A DNA stretch of 64,000 bases, taken from positions 5,566,195 to 5,630,194 of the forward strand of contig JAJEKV010000050.1 in the NCBI GenBank assembly GCA_021234155.1, read 5' to 3'. The position numbers were made by a program, and so were the translations under genes. Positions 23,659 to 33,435 of the stretch are shown in pieces. This DNA is from Isoetes taiwanensis. Its lineage: Eukaryota; Streptophyta; Lycopodiopsida; Isoetales; Isoetaceae. Under the pieces are notes generated by a model. It was not told the DNA's origin. It saw nothing but the letters and a program-made list of their open reading frames with translations, and did not search any database. How positions within the stretch are numbered: position 1 is the stretch's first letter; the number at the start of each line of letters is the position of its first letter.

Positions 23659-24284
23659 AATTTCTTTCTTTTTTTATTCTCCCCGTTTTTTTTTCTAACC
23701 CCCTTCTCCCTCCCTTTGCCTTCCCTTTCCCCTTCCCCTTTTTTTCTTTCTCTTTTTCTTATCAGCTTTTTCCCTTCCTTTTTATCTTTCCCCGCTCTTC
23801 CCATTTTTCCACTACTATTTTTCCCTTTCCTTTTCCCCTTCCCCTTCCTCTTCCTTTTCCTTTTCCTTTTCTCTTTCCCGTTTCTCATGCATTTTTTTCG
23901 TTCTCTTTTGCTTACCTTTTCATGTGCCCTTTTCTTTCTTTCCCCACCCTCTTCCTCTTGATCACGTGCCCTTTTCCCCATCTCTTTTCCCATTTCTCTC
24001 TCCCCTTTTCCTCATGCTCTTTTTGCTTTCCCTTCTCCTTTTTCCGCTTCCCTTTTCCTTTCAACTTTCCATTCCCTTTTCATACTTTCCCCACCCTTTT
24101 GCTTTGCGCTGTTCCCTTTTTCCCTTTCCTTTCTCTTTCCCCTTCCTTTACATTTTCCCTTTTCCAATCCCTTTTCTCAACCTTTTTTATGTACCCTTTT
24201 TCCTTCTTTCCCCATCCTCTTCCCCCTTTTCTTCTTTCCACTTTCTCCTTTCTTGTTTCTTTTTTCTTTTCCTCCTTTCTTGTT
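23659..24284. repeat. Polypyrimidine tract of about 630 bp
   Basis: The plus strand is almost only C and T (CCTTTTCC/TTCCCC variants), with very few purines. The long Phe/Pro/Ser or Lys/Arg/Glu reading frames over it are compositional and not genes. It lies between a Helitron 3' end and the truncated start of a copia element. Confidence 0.9.
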
Positions 24285-24896
24285 TCTCATTTGCAAATCT
24301 TTGGATGTTTTGCTTATGTACTTGTTCCTCATAATTGACCCTAGGGGTAGAAAGGTTGTTTTTATTGGACATTCTGCAGATTCTAAAGCTTATAGGTTTT
24401 TTGACCCCGAGACACGTAAGGTGTCGGTTAGTCATAATGCTATCTTTGAAGAATCTGCAATGGGTGATGATGTAGACTCAGTAAATCAATCAAGTAGTAT
24501 TCTAGAACTGATTTTCCAAATGATGATTTTACTAGTACATTTCCTGATGTTCGTCAAGCCGGTGTTCCAGTTTTGCACATTGCTAACGAAAGTGAAAATG
24601 TAGAAGCCCCTCATGCAAATGTTGATGTTCTTGCTCCAACATTGATGCTCTTGACAATTTTGTTGATGGTCATTCCAGAAAATGTTGAGCCTAATCCAGA
24701 GAAAAGTCCAAGGCACACAACTCGAACTTGGGTTCCTACTCAGAAGATTCTTGATTATCATGCCTTGGCTGTTTCTCATGATCCTGTTATATATGAGCAA
24801 ACTATCTCTTCACCAAATCATGAGATGTGGAAAATTGCCATGCAGGATGAATATAATCCTTTGCTTTCTAAAGCTACTTGGACTATAATTGAATTA
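24285..24896 (+). mobile_element. Ty1/copia polyprotein, left part (integrase C-terminus to RT start)
   Basis: This is the 5'-truncated left half of a copia pol gene. IFGCFAYVLVPHN and LDPRGRKVVFIGHSADSKAYRFF mark the integrase C-terminal (GKGYR-type) region. MWKIAMQDEYNPLLSKATWT is the conserved block that opens the copia reverse transcriptase. The frame shifts more than once between 24,330 and 24,600. Gag, protease and most of integrase are missing, and there is no 5' LTR. The frame stops being copia at codon IEL, exactly where the 11.56-kb DNA transposon starts, and resumes at 36,462. Confidence 0.85.
24893..24896. repeat. Target-site duplication ATTA (left)
   Basis: The four bases before the left terminal repeat match the four after the right terminal repeat (36,458-36,461). 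With one copy removed, the copia codons run GAA TTA CCT without loss of frame. Confidence 0.85.
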
Positions 24897-24927
24897 AACC
24901 ATCATTCATTTAAATTGGATTTATGTC
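24897..24927 (+). repeat. Left terminal inverted repeat, 31 bp
   Basis: The sequence starts AACCATCATTCATTTAAATT and ends GGATTTATGTC. It is a perfect reverse complement of 36,427-36,457. Similarity stops after base 31. Confidence 0.92.
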
Positions 24928-25153
24928 TGTTCCAAAAGCACGCCACTTTTGCATACCCTTTTCTCAATATAGTGTTTTGTTGTGTGACATGCTGTTTTGC
25001 ATTGTTGCAAATTTTGCATTGTAGTAGTGGGTGGTTTAACATTTTCTTGTTTTAGTGAGAAGAATGTGGTGTTTGATTAGCATTTGTAGATAACAACACA
25101 TCAATATCTGAGAGAACACTTTTACATTGTATTCACTTGATATGAAGATTACA

Positions 25154-25800
25154 TCATGGAGGGACTAGTCCTTTCTTTGTCAAATAACTCTCAAGATAGG
25201 GATCCATCTCCTTAGTCCGATCTAGTTCTGGATGCGTTTTGACAACATCTGATACTGTTTTACCAGAAGCCAAGCCACTCATGATGGACATGAATAGTAC
25301 TAGAAACTCACCTGTTGAGTAATCTCGTGGAGTATAAGTTGGTGGATTTAGAGCCTGACCTTGATTATAAAAGCACTTAAGAGCATCATCATCTACTATT
25401 ATGATGTCCTCTTTCTTTTGAATGCCAAGCTGATCCATCATAGTACCAAGATGTTTCACGAAGACCGGTTTGTCATCCGGATCTCTTGGATGTGGAAACT
25501 TTATACACTTACTTTGGTCCCAAATCGTCACAAAGTCTCGATTCATGCCTGGTAACACCCTAAGTACTTCATCAACATTTCTGCGTTCCATTGAGGACCG
25601 GATGGCAACTCGAAACAATCAACGCCTCATTCATCATATCTTCTAAGTGTGGGCGAGGATAGATCCACTTAGTATTCGATTCTAGAGGGACTTGCTCGAA
25701 GTCATCACTTTGTTAATAAGCTTCTTAGGAAGCGTTTTACACACGGGACACCATTCGGATCGAAGACAATGATTTTGTCACAAGCGGTGGAGCCACGAAC
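25154..25800 (-). pseudogene. FCP1/NIF-type HAD phosphatase-like domain
   Basis: The minus-strand text fits the FCP1-homology (NLI-interacting factor) branch of HAD phosphatases, which dephosphorylate Ser/Thr in proteins such as the RNA polymerase II tail. The nucleophile motif appears as IIVFDPNGVPC near 25,750-25,785, the DxNGxL variant seen in plant relatives, with P in place of L. VAIRSSMERRNVDEVL (motif II region), FVTIWDQSKC, KPVFVKHL and the motif III/IV block IIIVDDDALKCFYNQ follow, with stop TGA at 25,154. The last 155 codons are open; the segment upstream has frameshifts. The second Asp of the canonical DxDx(T/V) is replaced by Asn, as in DxNG relatives, so catalysis is uncertain. 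It lies downstream of the methyltransferase-like domain on the same strand and may be fused to it. Confidence 0.6.
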
Positions 25801-26038
25801 CATGGAAAACAAAGAGTTAGCCATGCAAAGTGTTACGCAATACCGCCAAGCGCGTTTTATCCTTCATAACAAAGCTACATATCGGCGCTGGCGTGAATTA
25901 CCTTTCATCGTCGCCGTCATCCGCCTTGCGATCTTAGCGTCTACTTCACTCCCCGGATGCTTCTTTGTCGGAAGCATGAACGCATGCCGTTAAGTTCGGA
26001 CCGTTCTCTTCTATGAAAGCTACCACGGGGTTTGATTC

Positions 26039-27920
26039 CTAACCTCGGTGGTTGCATCGAGCTTGCATGATCATCCCGGCCGGTATCGAACCGCCAAGAC
26101 GCATACCCCAAGCTTGGACATTACCACTTGGAATGTTATCAAGCATGGGCGTAAAATTTTTCTCCATGGTCTCACGTTCCCGCTCTAGCATTTCGGCCTT
26201 CTCCTCGGGGTTGCATTGCTTTTTGAACATTCTGGAGTTGCACTTTCGGAGGCTTTTGTGAACTAATATTACGCTTACGCCCTTCAGTAGGTACCAAAGC
26301 CAACGGGTTTTATCTTTGATAGGGACCCCAATCAGCCGTGGCTAGTACCTTTTCGAAAAACACTTCAAGGAAATCCCTGGACTGGTCATCGTTGACGAAA
26401 CTTAAACATCTTCTTGATATCTTCAGGGCCTCTCTACCAATATACCCTCCAACATGCAATTCACAGCAAGTGGTATCAAGTGGTGCAAATGCCTCAACAA
26501 GATAGCTTGCCAGATTGATTGCAAACCCATGTTTATTCAAGGGTCCCTTTTCTTTTTGTCGGCAATTCGGAGTGATGTCTTTGCGGTAGAGGTTAGGAAC
26601 ATCAAATTCCTCGCATTCATTTGCTTCATCCTCATCATTTGCTTTGTAGAAGACATTTTTCAAGTTGGGTTCATCCAAAAGAAAACACTGCCATGCACCT
26701 TTATCCGATGCCCCTTTGCTCTTAGCTACCTCATAGTCGTCATCTGGCACAAGGGATATCATTATGAAGATTATACAAGCGCTTTTATACTACATCCTCA
26801 AATCAGTATCCTTTGTCTCAAAGAGAAGAGAGCCTTCCCTAACGACCTTTAGGCATTCTAAGTCGTATGAAGCCACCAAAGCATGCATATGAGGCTCTCC
26901 TGGGGGGCATATGATGACAATAGTAAAGAGTTTCTGAGTTGTTAAACCTATGCAGCTACTAAAAAAACTGTTGTACTCCTGTTGAGTCATCCCTTCTCTC
27001 CTTTTTGCGATCCTGCTATCCAATACAAGCAGAGAAATATTACGAGGGCCTATTGTTGTATCGGGTAGGGAGACCTTTATAGCCGATGAGAGACCAGGTA
27101 TTGGAGTGGGTAAGTCACCACCAACATCTTTTCGGGGCGGCAACCTTTCTTCTCATTTCGACCATCACCTTATCATATAGCTTTGAGGTGTCTTTGTTGG
27201 TTCTTTGATTTCTGTTTTGCAGAAATTCCTTCCGACCAAAAGGCGTATTTCTTGATGTCATCAGCGAACCGCCATACTTGTCTAGTAGGCCGACTTGAGA
27301 CAATGTTACATCACCGGATAGCTTCGAAGTTCTTCACCAACTGCTACCTTCATAACTTCGCATGTTCTTTATATGAGTGCAACAATCAATGAAGGACATT
27401 TTGTCCTTAATGAAGAAGCCTTCTTGTCTACGTAACTTCTTTGTTTATGCATTGATTTAACAACCAAATGATTTCATCATCTTGGAGGCCACGTACTTTC
27501 CTCATCTCGGTAGTCTTGAGATCAAATATTGAAGTATCTTGAGGAGGCACTTTCGTTCCATTGGGTCTGGTAGCTGTTTACGAGCATAAGCATCCCGAAC
27601 TTCGTTCCACCATGCCCGACTTCGTCCTTAGCGAAGAGCGATCTTGTAGGCATCTGTAGGACCTCTGGAAGCCGCCCGGGCGTCTCGCCTGCTTCCTCCC
27701 CCAGTTTTTTCCCCGTTTTTGGCTCTTGGTTTCCTATCTTGGATGATAGTCCGAGCCAAGGTCTTTTCAATGCCTTAAACTCCTCAAACTTTGTTCCTCC
27801 CCTGTTTTGTTTTGCGGGGGTCTTCCATATTCTATCCATTCTTTGGCGGGCATGGCCGGAGTTGTTCCACGTAAAGGGCTGCGTGTAAGGAAAGCATGTC
27901 ACCAATATGAGCGGGGGCAT
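26039..27920 (-). pseudogene. DNA-methyltransferase-like protein, frameshifted
   Basis: From about 27,842 (MDRIWKTPAKQNRGG) a basic N-terminal region runs to about 27,522. It is followed, across frame changes, by LLDKYGGSL (27,290), PGLSSAIKVSLPDTT (27,070), the hydrophobic-PPG block LFTIVIICPPGEP (26,910) and ASYLVEAFAPLDTT-CCELHVGGYIGREALK-ISRRCLSFVNDD (26,370-26,500). The last block has the layout of the C-terminal AdoMet-binding motif of permuted (beta-class) N4/N6 DNA methyltransferases (D-x-FxGxGTT...R-x-IxxExD). The usual DPPY would correspond to CPPG, so activity is doubtful. One in-frame TAA at 26,310 separates it from a linker (to 26,039) that leads to the HAD domain. Four or more frame changes may be sequence errors. 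Confidence 0.45.
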
Positions 27921-27975
27921 ACAAAAGTTAACCGCTTTTTAGATCAAGCAAACAGGATAATCAGGAAACGTCAAA

Positions 27976-28345
27976 GGCAGCCGTGCCAATTCGCGCGTGG
28001 CGTGTATTCATGCTGCCAATTCGCGCCTGGCGTGTATTCGTCCGCGTGTCGGTATGAATACACCCACGCCAATTAATATCTTGCATTTTGATCAGGCGAT
28101 GCGTTGCCAATTCGGCGCTGGCGTGTATTCATCTTGGCGATTCGCGGGCGAATACGCCCGGTGCGAATTGGCGGCATGAATACACGCCACGCCAATTTCG
28201 CGCTGGCGTGTATTAAATCGCGAATAAGCGGCATGAATACACGCCAGCGAATTGGCAAGGCATCGTTGCATTGGCGCTGGCGTGTATTCATCTTGACAAT
28301 CCGCTGATGAAAATGCGATTACATTGGCAATTCGGCGTGGCGACA
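27976..28345. repeat. Bidirectional array of a GCGCTGGCGTGTATTCA motif
   Basis: About five forward copies (near 28,000, 28,030, 28,120, 28,203 and 28,280) and three inverted copies (near 28,055, 28,177 and 28,235) of a motif around GCCAATTCGCGCTGGCGTGT lie in 370 bp, upstream of the methyltransferase-like gene. Spacing is irregular and both orientations occur, so neighbouring copies can form hairpins. The core CTGGCGTG recurs at 31,730-31,890 in the same transposon. Confidence 0.8.
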
Positions 28346-28440
28346 CCATTTGACCTATTCTACTCTTGTTATTGCTACTTGATATATCGACTCTATTCCA
28401 CCAAATATACTAACCTTTTATAAAGAAAGACTTAGCCCAT

Positions 28441-29578
28441 TTAGTTCAATGTTGCACTAATCTCTGCCGGGTCCTCTGCGGGGGGGTATGGGGAGCTTAA
28501 AACCGACACCTCCTCGTGGTTGTAATGTAGCGGATACATTGTTTGTCCGGTTTGCTTAGCACGGTTGGATAGGGACCGTTGTGCCTCAATAGAATCTTGT
28601 CCGGAGTCAATTATAAGGAAGCATACATTAGGGTTCTCCACTTTGTTAGCTCTTCTAGTGTTGTCCAATCGGAGTGGAGCATCCTTTTTCTTATCCCAAG
28701 GAAGCACGTCGGTGGCATAGGAACTTGGCACGGATTCCTCACCATTGCCCTCAATATTTCTCTTGCATGCTCGGGGTCATACCTCCTGCTAACAAGACTT
28801 GACTTATGTGATCTCACCCGGGCGGTCAACATGGATGGGATGTGTAAAAGATTGGTCAAGTGGGTAGTTGTGCGCATACTTGACTAGCCTACTCATTGCC
28901 TCCAAACGCAATTTCTTTTGAGTCATTTTATGCCAAAATGCCATCAAGCTGTTGCGTGGGGATGTCCTTTCCTAAGTCCAGCAATCTTCGTTACATCCAC
29001 GATATCATTTTGATGCTTCATCTCCTCGGTGTAGTAACTTGGAGAAGGTCCTCATAAAGCTCTCCTCACTTTGCAGACACCCCTTCACTAATAGAAACCG
29101 GAGTGAGGGGCGGTATTTTGAGGCCATCCGTACTTGAAACATGACTCAGCACTCACGTCCTTCTTCATCAGACCATCTTTGAAAGCAGTTGCTTTGGCAT
29201 GTGTAAATCTGACGAGATCTTTCTTGTGGTTCTTCACAACCTCCACTAGGAGTTGACAACAGATGTCATCCTGCTCCTCACAAGTGATAAGAATACCTTG
29301 TTTCTTCATAAGATCGGTCTCTTTCTTTCTGGAGTGTAACACAAGATCCACCTTGCCATTTGTTTTGCCTACATCAACATACCACTCCGCACTGTCATCC
29401 ATCTTCTCCTCGGGGCATGGAGGATGCATATGCCTTTCGATAATGGATCCGCTATCATCCATCGACAATGTATAGGATCTCTGCGTCCTCATTGGGCTTT
29501 CCCTTCTTACGTGAACTGGAGCTCATTTGGAGTATCTTCGAGCCTCTTGCTTTCTTAGGAGGAGGTGTAGGAGCAGTC
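28441..29578 (-). pseudogene. Unidentified transposon-borne protein, frameshifted
   Basis: I do not recognise this protein. A plausible start is the ATG at 29,578 (MTAPTPPPKKARGSK), a basic, proline-rich N-terminus. A frame change near 29,460 leads into an acidic segment (PEEKMDDSAEWYVDVGKTNG) and a 134-codon open stretch ending at 29,088. Further segments are at 28,611-28,877 (YDPEHAREILRAMVRNPC) and, in another frame, 28,441-28,731 (NPNVCFLIIDSGQDSIEAQ), ending in a stop at 28,441. Strand, order and composition suggest one gene of roughly 370 codons broken by indels. It lies just upstream of the motif array and the methyltransferase-like gene. Confidence 0.45.
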
Positions 29579-30276
29579 ATTCGGTTTTGTCTCTTCTTCC
29601 CTGCAAACGACGGTGCAATACACGCTTAACGCGATTTCGGGTGGTCATCAATTCCGGCCAGGCTAAAGCACAAAATGGCATACAATCCCGATTCTGAGAC
29701 ATGCACTCATAAAGGCGTGCCAATTACGGCATCTTGACCAGCCGGAACTGATCGAAAGCGAGGCCAACTAAACACGGTCATACTACTTTACAAATTATAG
29801 ACATAACATTTAATCACGAGCAGGACAATTTAACACAGGAAGAACATTTATTATGCAGATGCAAATACAAGTCACAGCAGAAATGAGCAGCTAAAGAAAT
29901 GATAGACGGGAGTGTCAACGACTATAGAAATTTAAGTCAACACTACTGAAATAATAGAGCGGGGAGCATAGGCGAGAAGATCTGAGCAAATACGATGCAA
30001 ATCTGAGCAATGAACAATGAATGAATAACACCGCGAATGATGACAATCTTGACCTTGAGCATCTTCTCTCGGCGGCCGGCTGAGTTTGGAGCGGCCATGA
30101 CCTTTGGGCGGCATCTTCGCGATGATCTTGGCGCCTCGGAGTTCTTGAGTTCTGGCGCCTCGGAGTTCTTGGCGTCTTGGAGCAAGTCGACAATCAAAAA
30201 GCAAGAAATGGAATTCAAAACTTATATAGATTTCCATAAAGGCGATTAGGTTGGCTTTTCGATCGGCGGGTTTCAT
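29579..30276 (-). other. Upstream region of the minus-strand genes
   Basis: A short basic frame starts at 30,114 (MPPKGHGRSKLSRPPRED) and could be a first exon, but I cannot connect it to the downstream frames. The rest shows no domain. Confidence 0.3.
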
Positions 30277-30420
30277 TCGGATCGACTTTTCATCGACGGT
30301 CCGATAGAAGCGGCGGTTATTAAAATATCGCGGATCGACTTTTAAATCGACGGTCCGATAGAAGGGAGCGGATATTTAAATTTCGGCGGATCGACTTTTA
30401 ATCGGCGGTTAGCAATCTTA
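30277..30420. repeat. Three tandem units between divergent genes
   Basis: The phrase CGGATCGACTTTT..ATCGACGGTCCGATAGAAG recurs three times at a spacing of about 55-60 bp, the third copy truncated. It lies between the minus-strand gene set (5' ends at or below 30,276) and the plus-strand exon start at about 30,670, where a shared promoter would be expected. Confidence 0.6.
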
Positions 30421-30669
30421 CGCTTGGGTCTAATGGGCGGGGCCTTCGATCGTCTGAAGCGATAAATGGCTCTCTGACCACCGTATTGTCAAATTCCATA
30501 ATTAGATTTCACTTTCGGCTAGCTAAAAGCGGTACAATTAACGGATAATTTGAAACTACCACCTAATCTTGCCTTGACCTTTCTTGTCATTCGAACTTCG
30601 AAAGAACTGGGAAGAACGGGAAGAACTTCGAAAGAACTTCGGAAGAAGCGGGAAGAAGCGGCGCTGGCG

Positions 30670-30998
30670 ATGTCGAGCGCCTTCATGTAAGTTCATCTAC
30701 TCTTCCAGAACCCAAGCTCCAAATTAATCCCACGATCTTGCGACATTGAACAGCGTTGGAGAAGAATGCTACATGTTGATGACGAATTTGAAGAGGAGGG
30801 TGGGAAATTGCAAGATAGAATAAGTCGATCCGGAAGCAATCTGCCATGGAGTTCCTCTTGGAAATGATCATGTGAAGATTCTAGTAACCAGTTGCCATTT
30901 CAACGACGAAGCATTACCCAGAAGGCATCCTGATGGAGACACAGTGGGTGAAAGCATCGGAACCTTTGTTGCATGGCCAGTAATTCGCTTAAAGAAGG
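30670..30998 (+). pseudogene. DUF8039-like exon(s) of a plant transposon protein
   Basis: A small first exon may start at the ATG at 30,670 (MSSAFM, then GTAAG). The next exon, about 30,745-30,998, reads VDPEAICHGVPLGNDHVKIL, then DGDTVGESIGTFVAWPVIRL, followed by the donor AAG|GTGAG. This HG-x-PLG...VG-x-FVAWP pattern is typical of the DUF8039-type domain that accompanies plant CACTA-like transposon proteins. One in-frame TAA lies at about 30,811. It is the 5'-most recognisable plus-strand coding segment of the 11.56-kb element. Whether it splices to the DUF7869-like segment is unknown. Confidence 0.6.
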
Positions 30999-31705
30999 TG
31001 AGTTTCATTTACTTGGAAGACATAGAGGAAGATTGAGTGCTCATACTAAAATGCACAAGCTGATTCTGTCATATGTATGAAATTAAAAGGCTTCCATGCC
31101 AGACCATTCATTCAATATTGCAAAACTATAAGGCTGCTGCACCCGAGCATTCGAGAATTCAAAAACAACATTTTTTCTTTACATGGATGGGATATTCTTT
31201 ACATGGATGGCATTCTTTACATTGTTTTAATTACATCGTGTTTATTTATCTATGTGTTATTCATCGTGTGTTTGTTCCTCGGTAGTCTCAAATCTTTGGC
31301 ACAATAGTCTCAAATCTTTGTTGAAAAAGATAAATTGGCATACAAGATTACGGCAAATAAGATGGTGCGGCTATTGGGATATTACCCAAAATGGCTTCGA
31401 GGTGCGCAACTCTAATTATCATCTTAGCATTCTCCATTTCAAGCCCCTCCATAGCACGGCACTACTCATTGAATAAGCTTATGCTTGTAGCCTATCTTTG
31501 TACGGGAGGAACTTCGGTTGAATACTGCGACGGCGGTATGTTCGATTGAATCTGGCGCCAGCGCGAATTCATTGAAAAACAAATTAGTGATTTAGCCATG
31601 AGCTAATACCATTCACTTGTAATTTAAATGCCATGCGTGTATCACGTATTGTACTTTAAAAGCGATCTTGTAATTTCTTGAAGGCATCGTAATTTTTAAA
31701 TTCAA

Positions 31706-31904
31706 GAGAGCTGAAGTGAAATCACGCCAGGCGTGAAATATGTTTGTGTGCAAAATGTTTACATTGTGCGGGGTCAATATACACGCTGGCGTGACTCCAT
31801 AAAGCTAATTCGTATGCAATTCATGCGGTGTCTTTGGGCGCTTGACAATTTAAACATTTTGCACACAAACATATTTCGCGCTGGCGTGATCTCACTTCGA
31901 CTCT
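31706..31904. repeat. Inverted repeat, about 55-bp arms, with CTGGCGTG motif
   Basis: The left arm (31,706-31,761) and right arm (31,850-31,904) are near-perfect inverted copies: GAAATATGTTTGTGTGCAAA in the left arm and its complement in the right. Each arm contains the CACGCCAG/CTGGCGTG motif seen at 27,976-28,345, and another copy (ACACGCTGGCGTGA) lies in the loop. Confidence 0.8.
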
Positions 31905-31954
31905 CTCAAAAACTAAGAATGAAAGAGCGAAATTCAAAACAACACTTACGAAGA

Positions 31955-32205
31955 AATTACGGTTATGCTTTCAAGTTAGAGTTGACACTAAAGAAACATA
32001 TTCCACTATTAATCCTTGTATTGCCATTGAAAATTTTTACATAAGGCCTTTTATTAGAGTTGCGAAATTCAAAAGCGGCCTGCCGAAATTACGATTACGC
32101 TTTCAAGTTAGAGTAGAAACTAAAGAAACATATTGCAGCCAGTAAATCCTTGTATTGCCATTGAAAAATTTTACATAAGGCCTTTTATTAGAGTTGCCCA
32201 GCTCT
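31955..32205. repeat. Tandem duplication of about 120 bp
   Basis: A block running from TTTCAAGTTAGAGT through CCTTGTATTGCCATTGAAAA to ACATAAGGCCTTTTATTAG occurs at about 31,970-32,060 and again at about 32,100-32,195. It lies between the inverted repeat and the acidic ORF. Confidence 0.75.
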
Positions 32206-32332
32206 GTGTTACAAAATTACAGAAGTTCTAGGCAGTTTAAGGAGATGCCTAGCTCCATTCATAATCCTCATTTGAGGCCTTTTTTGGAGATGCCCAGCTC
32301 GCTCTTCTGAACCAAAAACTAAATAACAAAAT

Positions 32333-32674
32333 TCAGCCCTCTACCTCCTCCTCTTCTTCCTCTGAGCTTTCATCTTCCATCTCCTCAAGGATGGCTTCTG
32401 CAACAACTTCATCATCGGAGGAGGAGAGGGCGTCCATAATCATCTGCTTTTTTTCTTCTTCTAATTCTTCCCGCCATTCTTCATCTGCTTCCTCCATTTC
32501 TTCTTCTTTCTCAATCTCGTTCTCCATCTCCTCATCTGAATCAAGGGGAGTATGGGGGGACTTCGAGGCTTGGTCTTTGGTGCTCGATAATCTTTTCGAG
32601 GCGAAGCTTGCCACGAAGAAATAACTCCTCGCAATTATCCGGACCGTGGTGCGGAGAGTAGCCACAATGATCAT
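32333..32674 (-). CDS. Acidic Glu-rich small protein or exon
   Basis: This is an uninterrupted minus-strand frame of 113 codons. The first 30 residues are hydrophobic/basic. The rest is strongly acidic, with EEMENEIEKEEEMEEADEEW and ending in a run of Glu (ESSEEEEEEVEG). Acidic N-terminal regions like this occur in plant PIF/Harbinger-type and other transposon proteins, but the family cannot be told from composition. It may be real because it is open and lies inside the transposon, but low complexity makes chance likely. Confidence 0.35.
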   Translation of the reverse strand: MIIVATLRTTVRIIARSYFFVASFASKRLSSTKDQASKSPHTPLDSDEEMENEIEKEEEMEEADEEWREELEEEKKQMIMDALSSSDDEVVAEAILEEMEDESSEEEEEEVEG

Positions 32675-33435
32675 CTGGAGGGGGAATGGATTTCTTTATC
32701 AATTTTTTTATCGCCTCTTAAGCCTCTCGGAGGCGAGTCCCATGATGGAGCGGGACGAGGCCGGGCAGCATGGCTCACCATGGTAGAAGGAAGAAAGGAA
32801 GAAAGGATTAACGCTAGAAGGAAGAAAGGATTGGCGGTTGAAAGAATGGAGGGTTTCTTATAGGCGCGGTTGTAATTATGATTCCATCACATCATACAAC
32901 ATTAATATCATATACGAATTACCTATCATTACTTCTATTGAATTAATTACGCCCTAGGTTATCATAATTCTCTATAGAATTACCCACATGTCAGCTATAC
33001 TTAAAACCTATGTTTTCATTAATTTTGTATAATTACCTTGACCCCAGCTATACTTACAACCAACTTTGGCCCATCTAGATTCACGACCTATACTTACCTC
33101 ATTAGTACTACTAGCATACACCCTATGTTACCATTAATTTTGCAATAATTACCTACACACAGCTATACTTACAACCTATTTTTTTGGCTGCACTTACAAC
33201 ATATATTTGTCCATTTAATGGTTTTCTTGGTATTTCTTAAAGTTCCCTTTAATCGGTTCTCAAAATTACTTTGTCCTTTTTTCGAACTAATATTAAGACA
33301 TTTCACTTTATATAGGTGAAGCGTGTGGATCCTAAAAAGGGTAAAAATGTAATGCCTATCCCCCAAACATGTTTCAACATTGTTACCACATGTTCTTATC
33401 ACATTGTTACCCCATTGTAAACATTGTTCTTGTAG

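Noticed and set aside
23592-24338. Long open frames of 113-138 codons on both strands
   Set aside because: They are products of the polypyrimidine tract: Phe/Pro/Ser-rich on one strand and Lys/Arg/Glu-rich on the other, with no domains.
27976-28345. CRISPR-like array
   Set aside because: Repeats occur in both orientations, spacing is irregular and the context is a plant transposon.
28104-28349. Small proteins with repeating ACIHAAxSR/RVFMPxI text
   Set aside because: These frames are translations of the motif array in several frames and both strands, not genes.
29932-30276. 114-codon and overlapping 92-codon frames on the minus strand
   Set aside because: Three overlapping frames compete and none shows a domain. 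A short first exon from 30,114 is possible but unproven.
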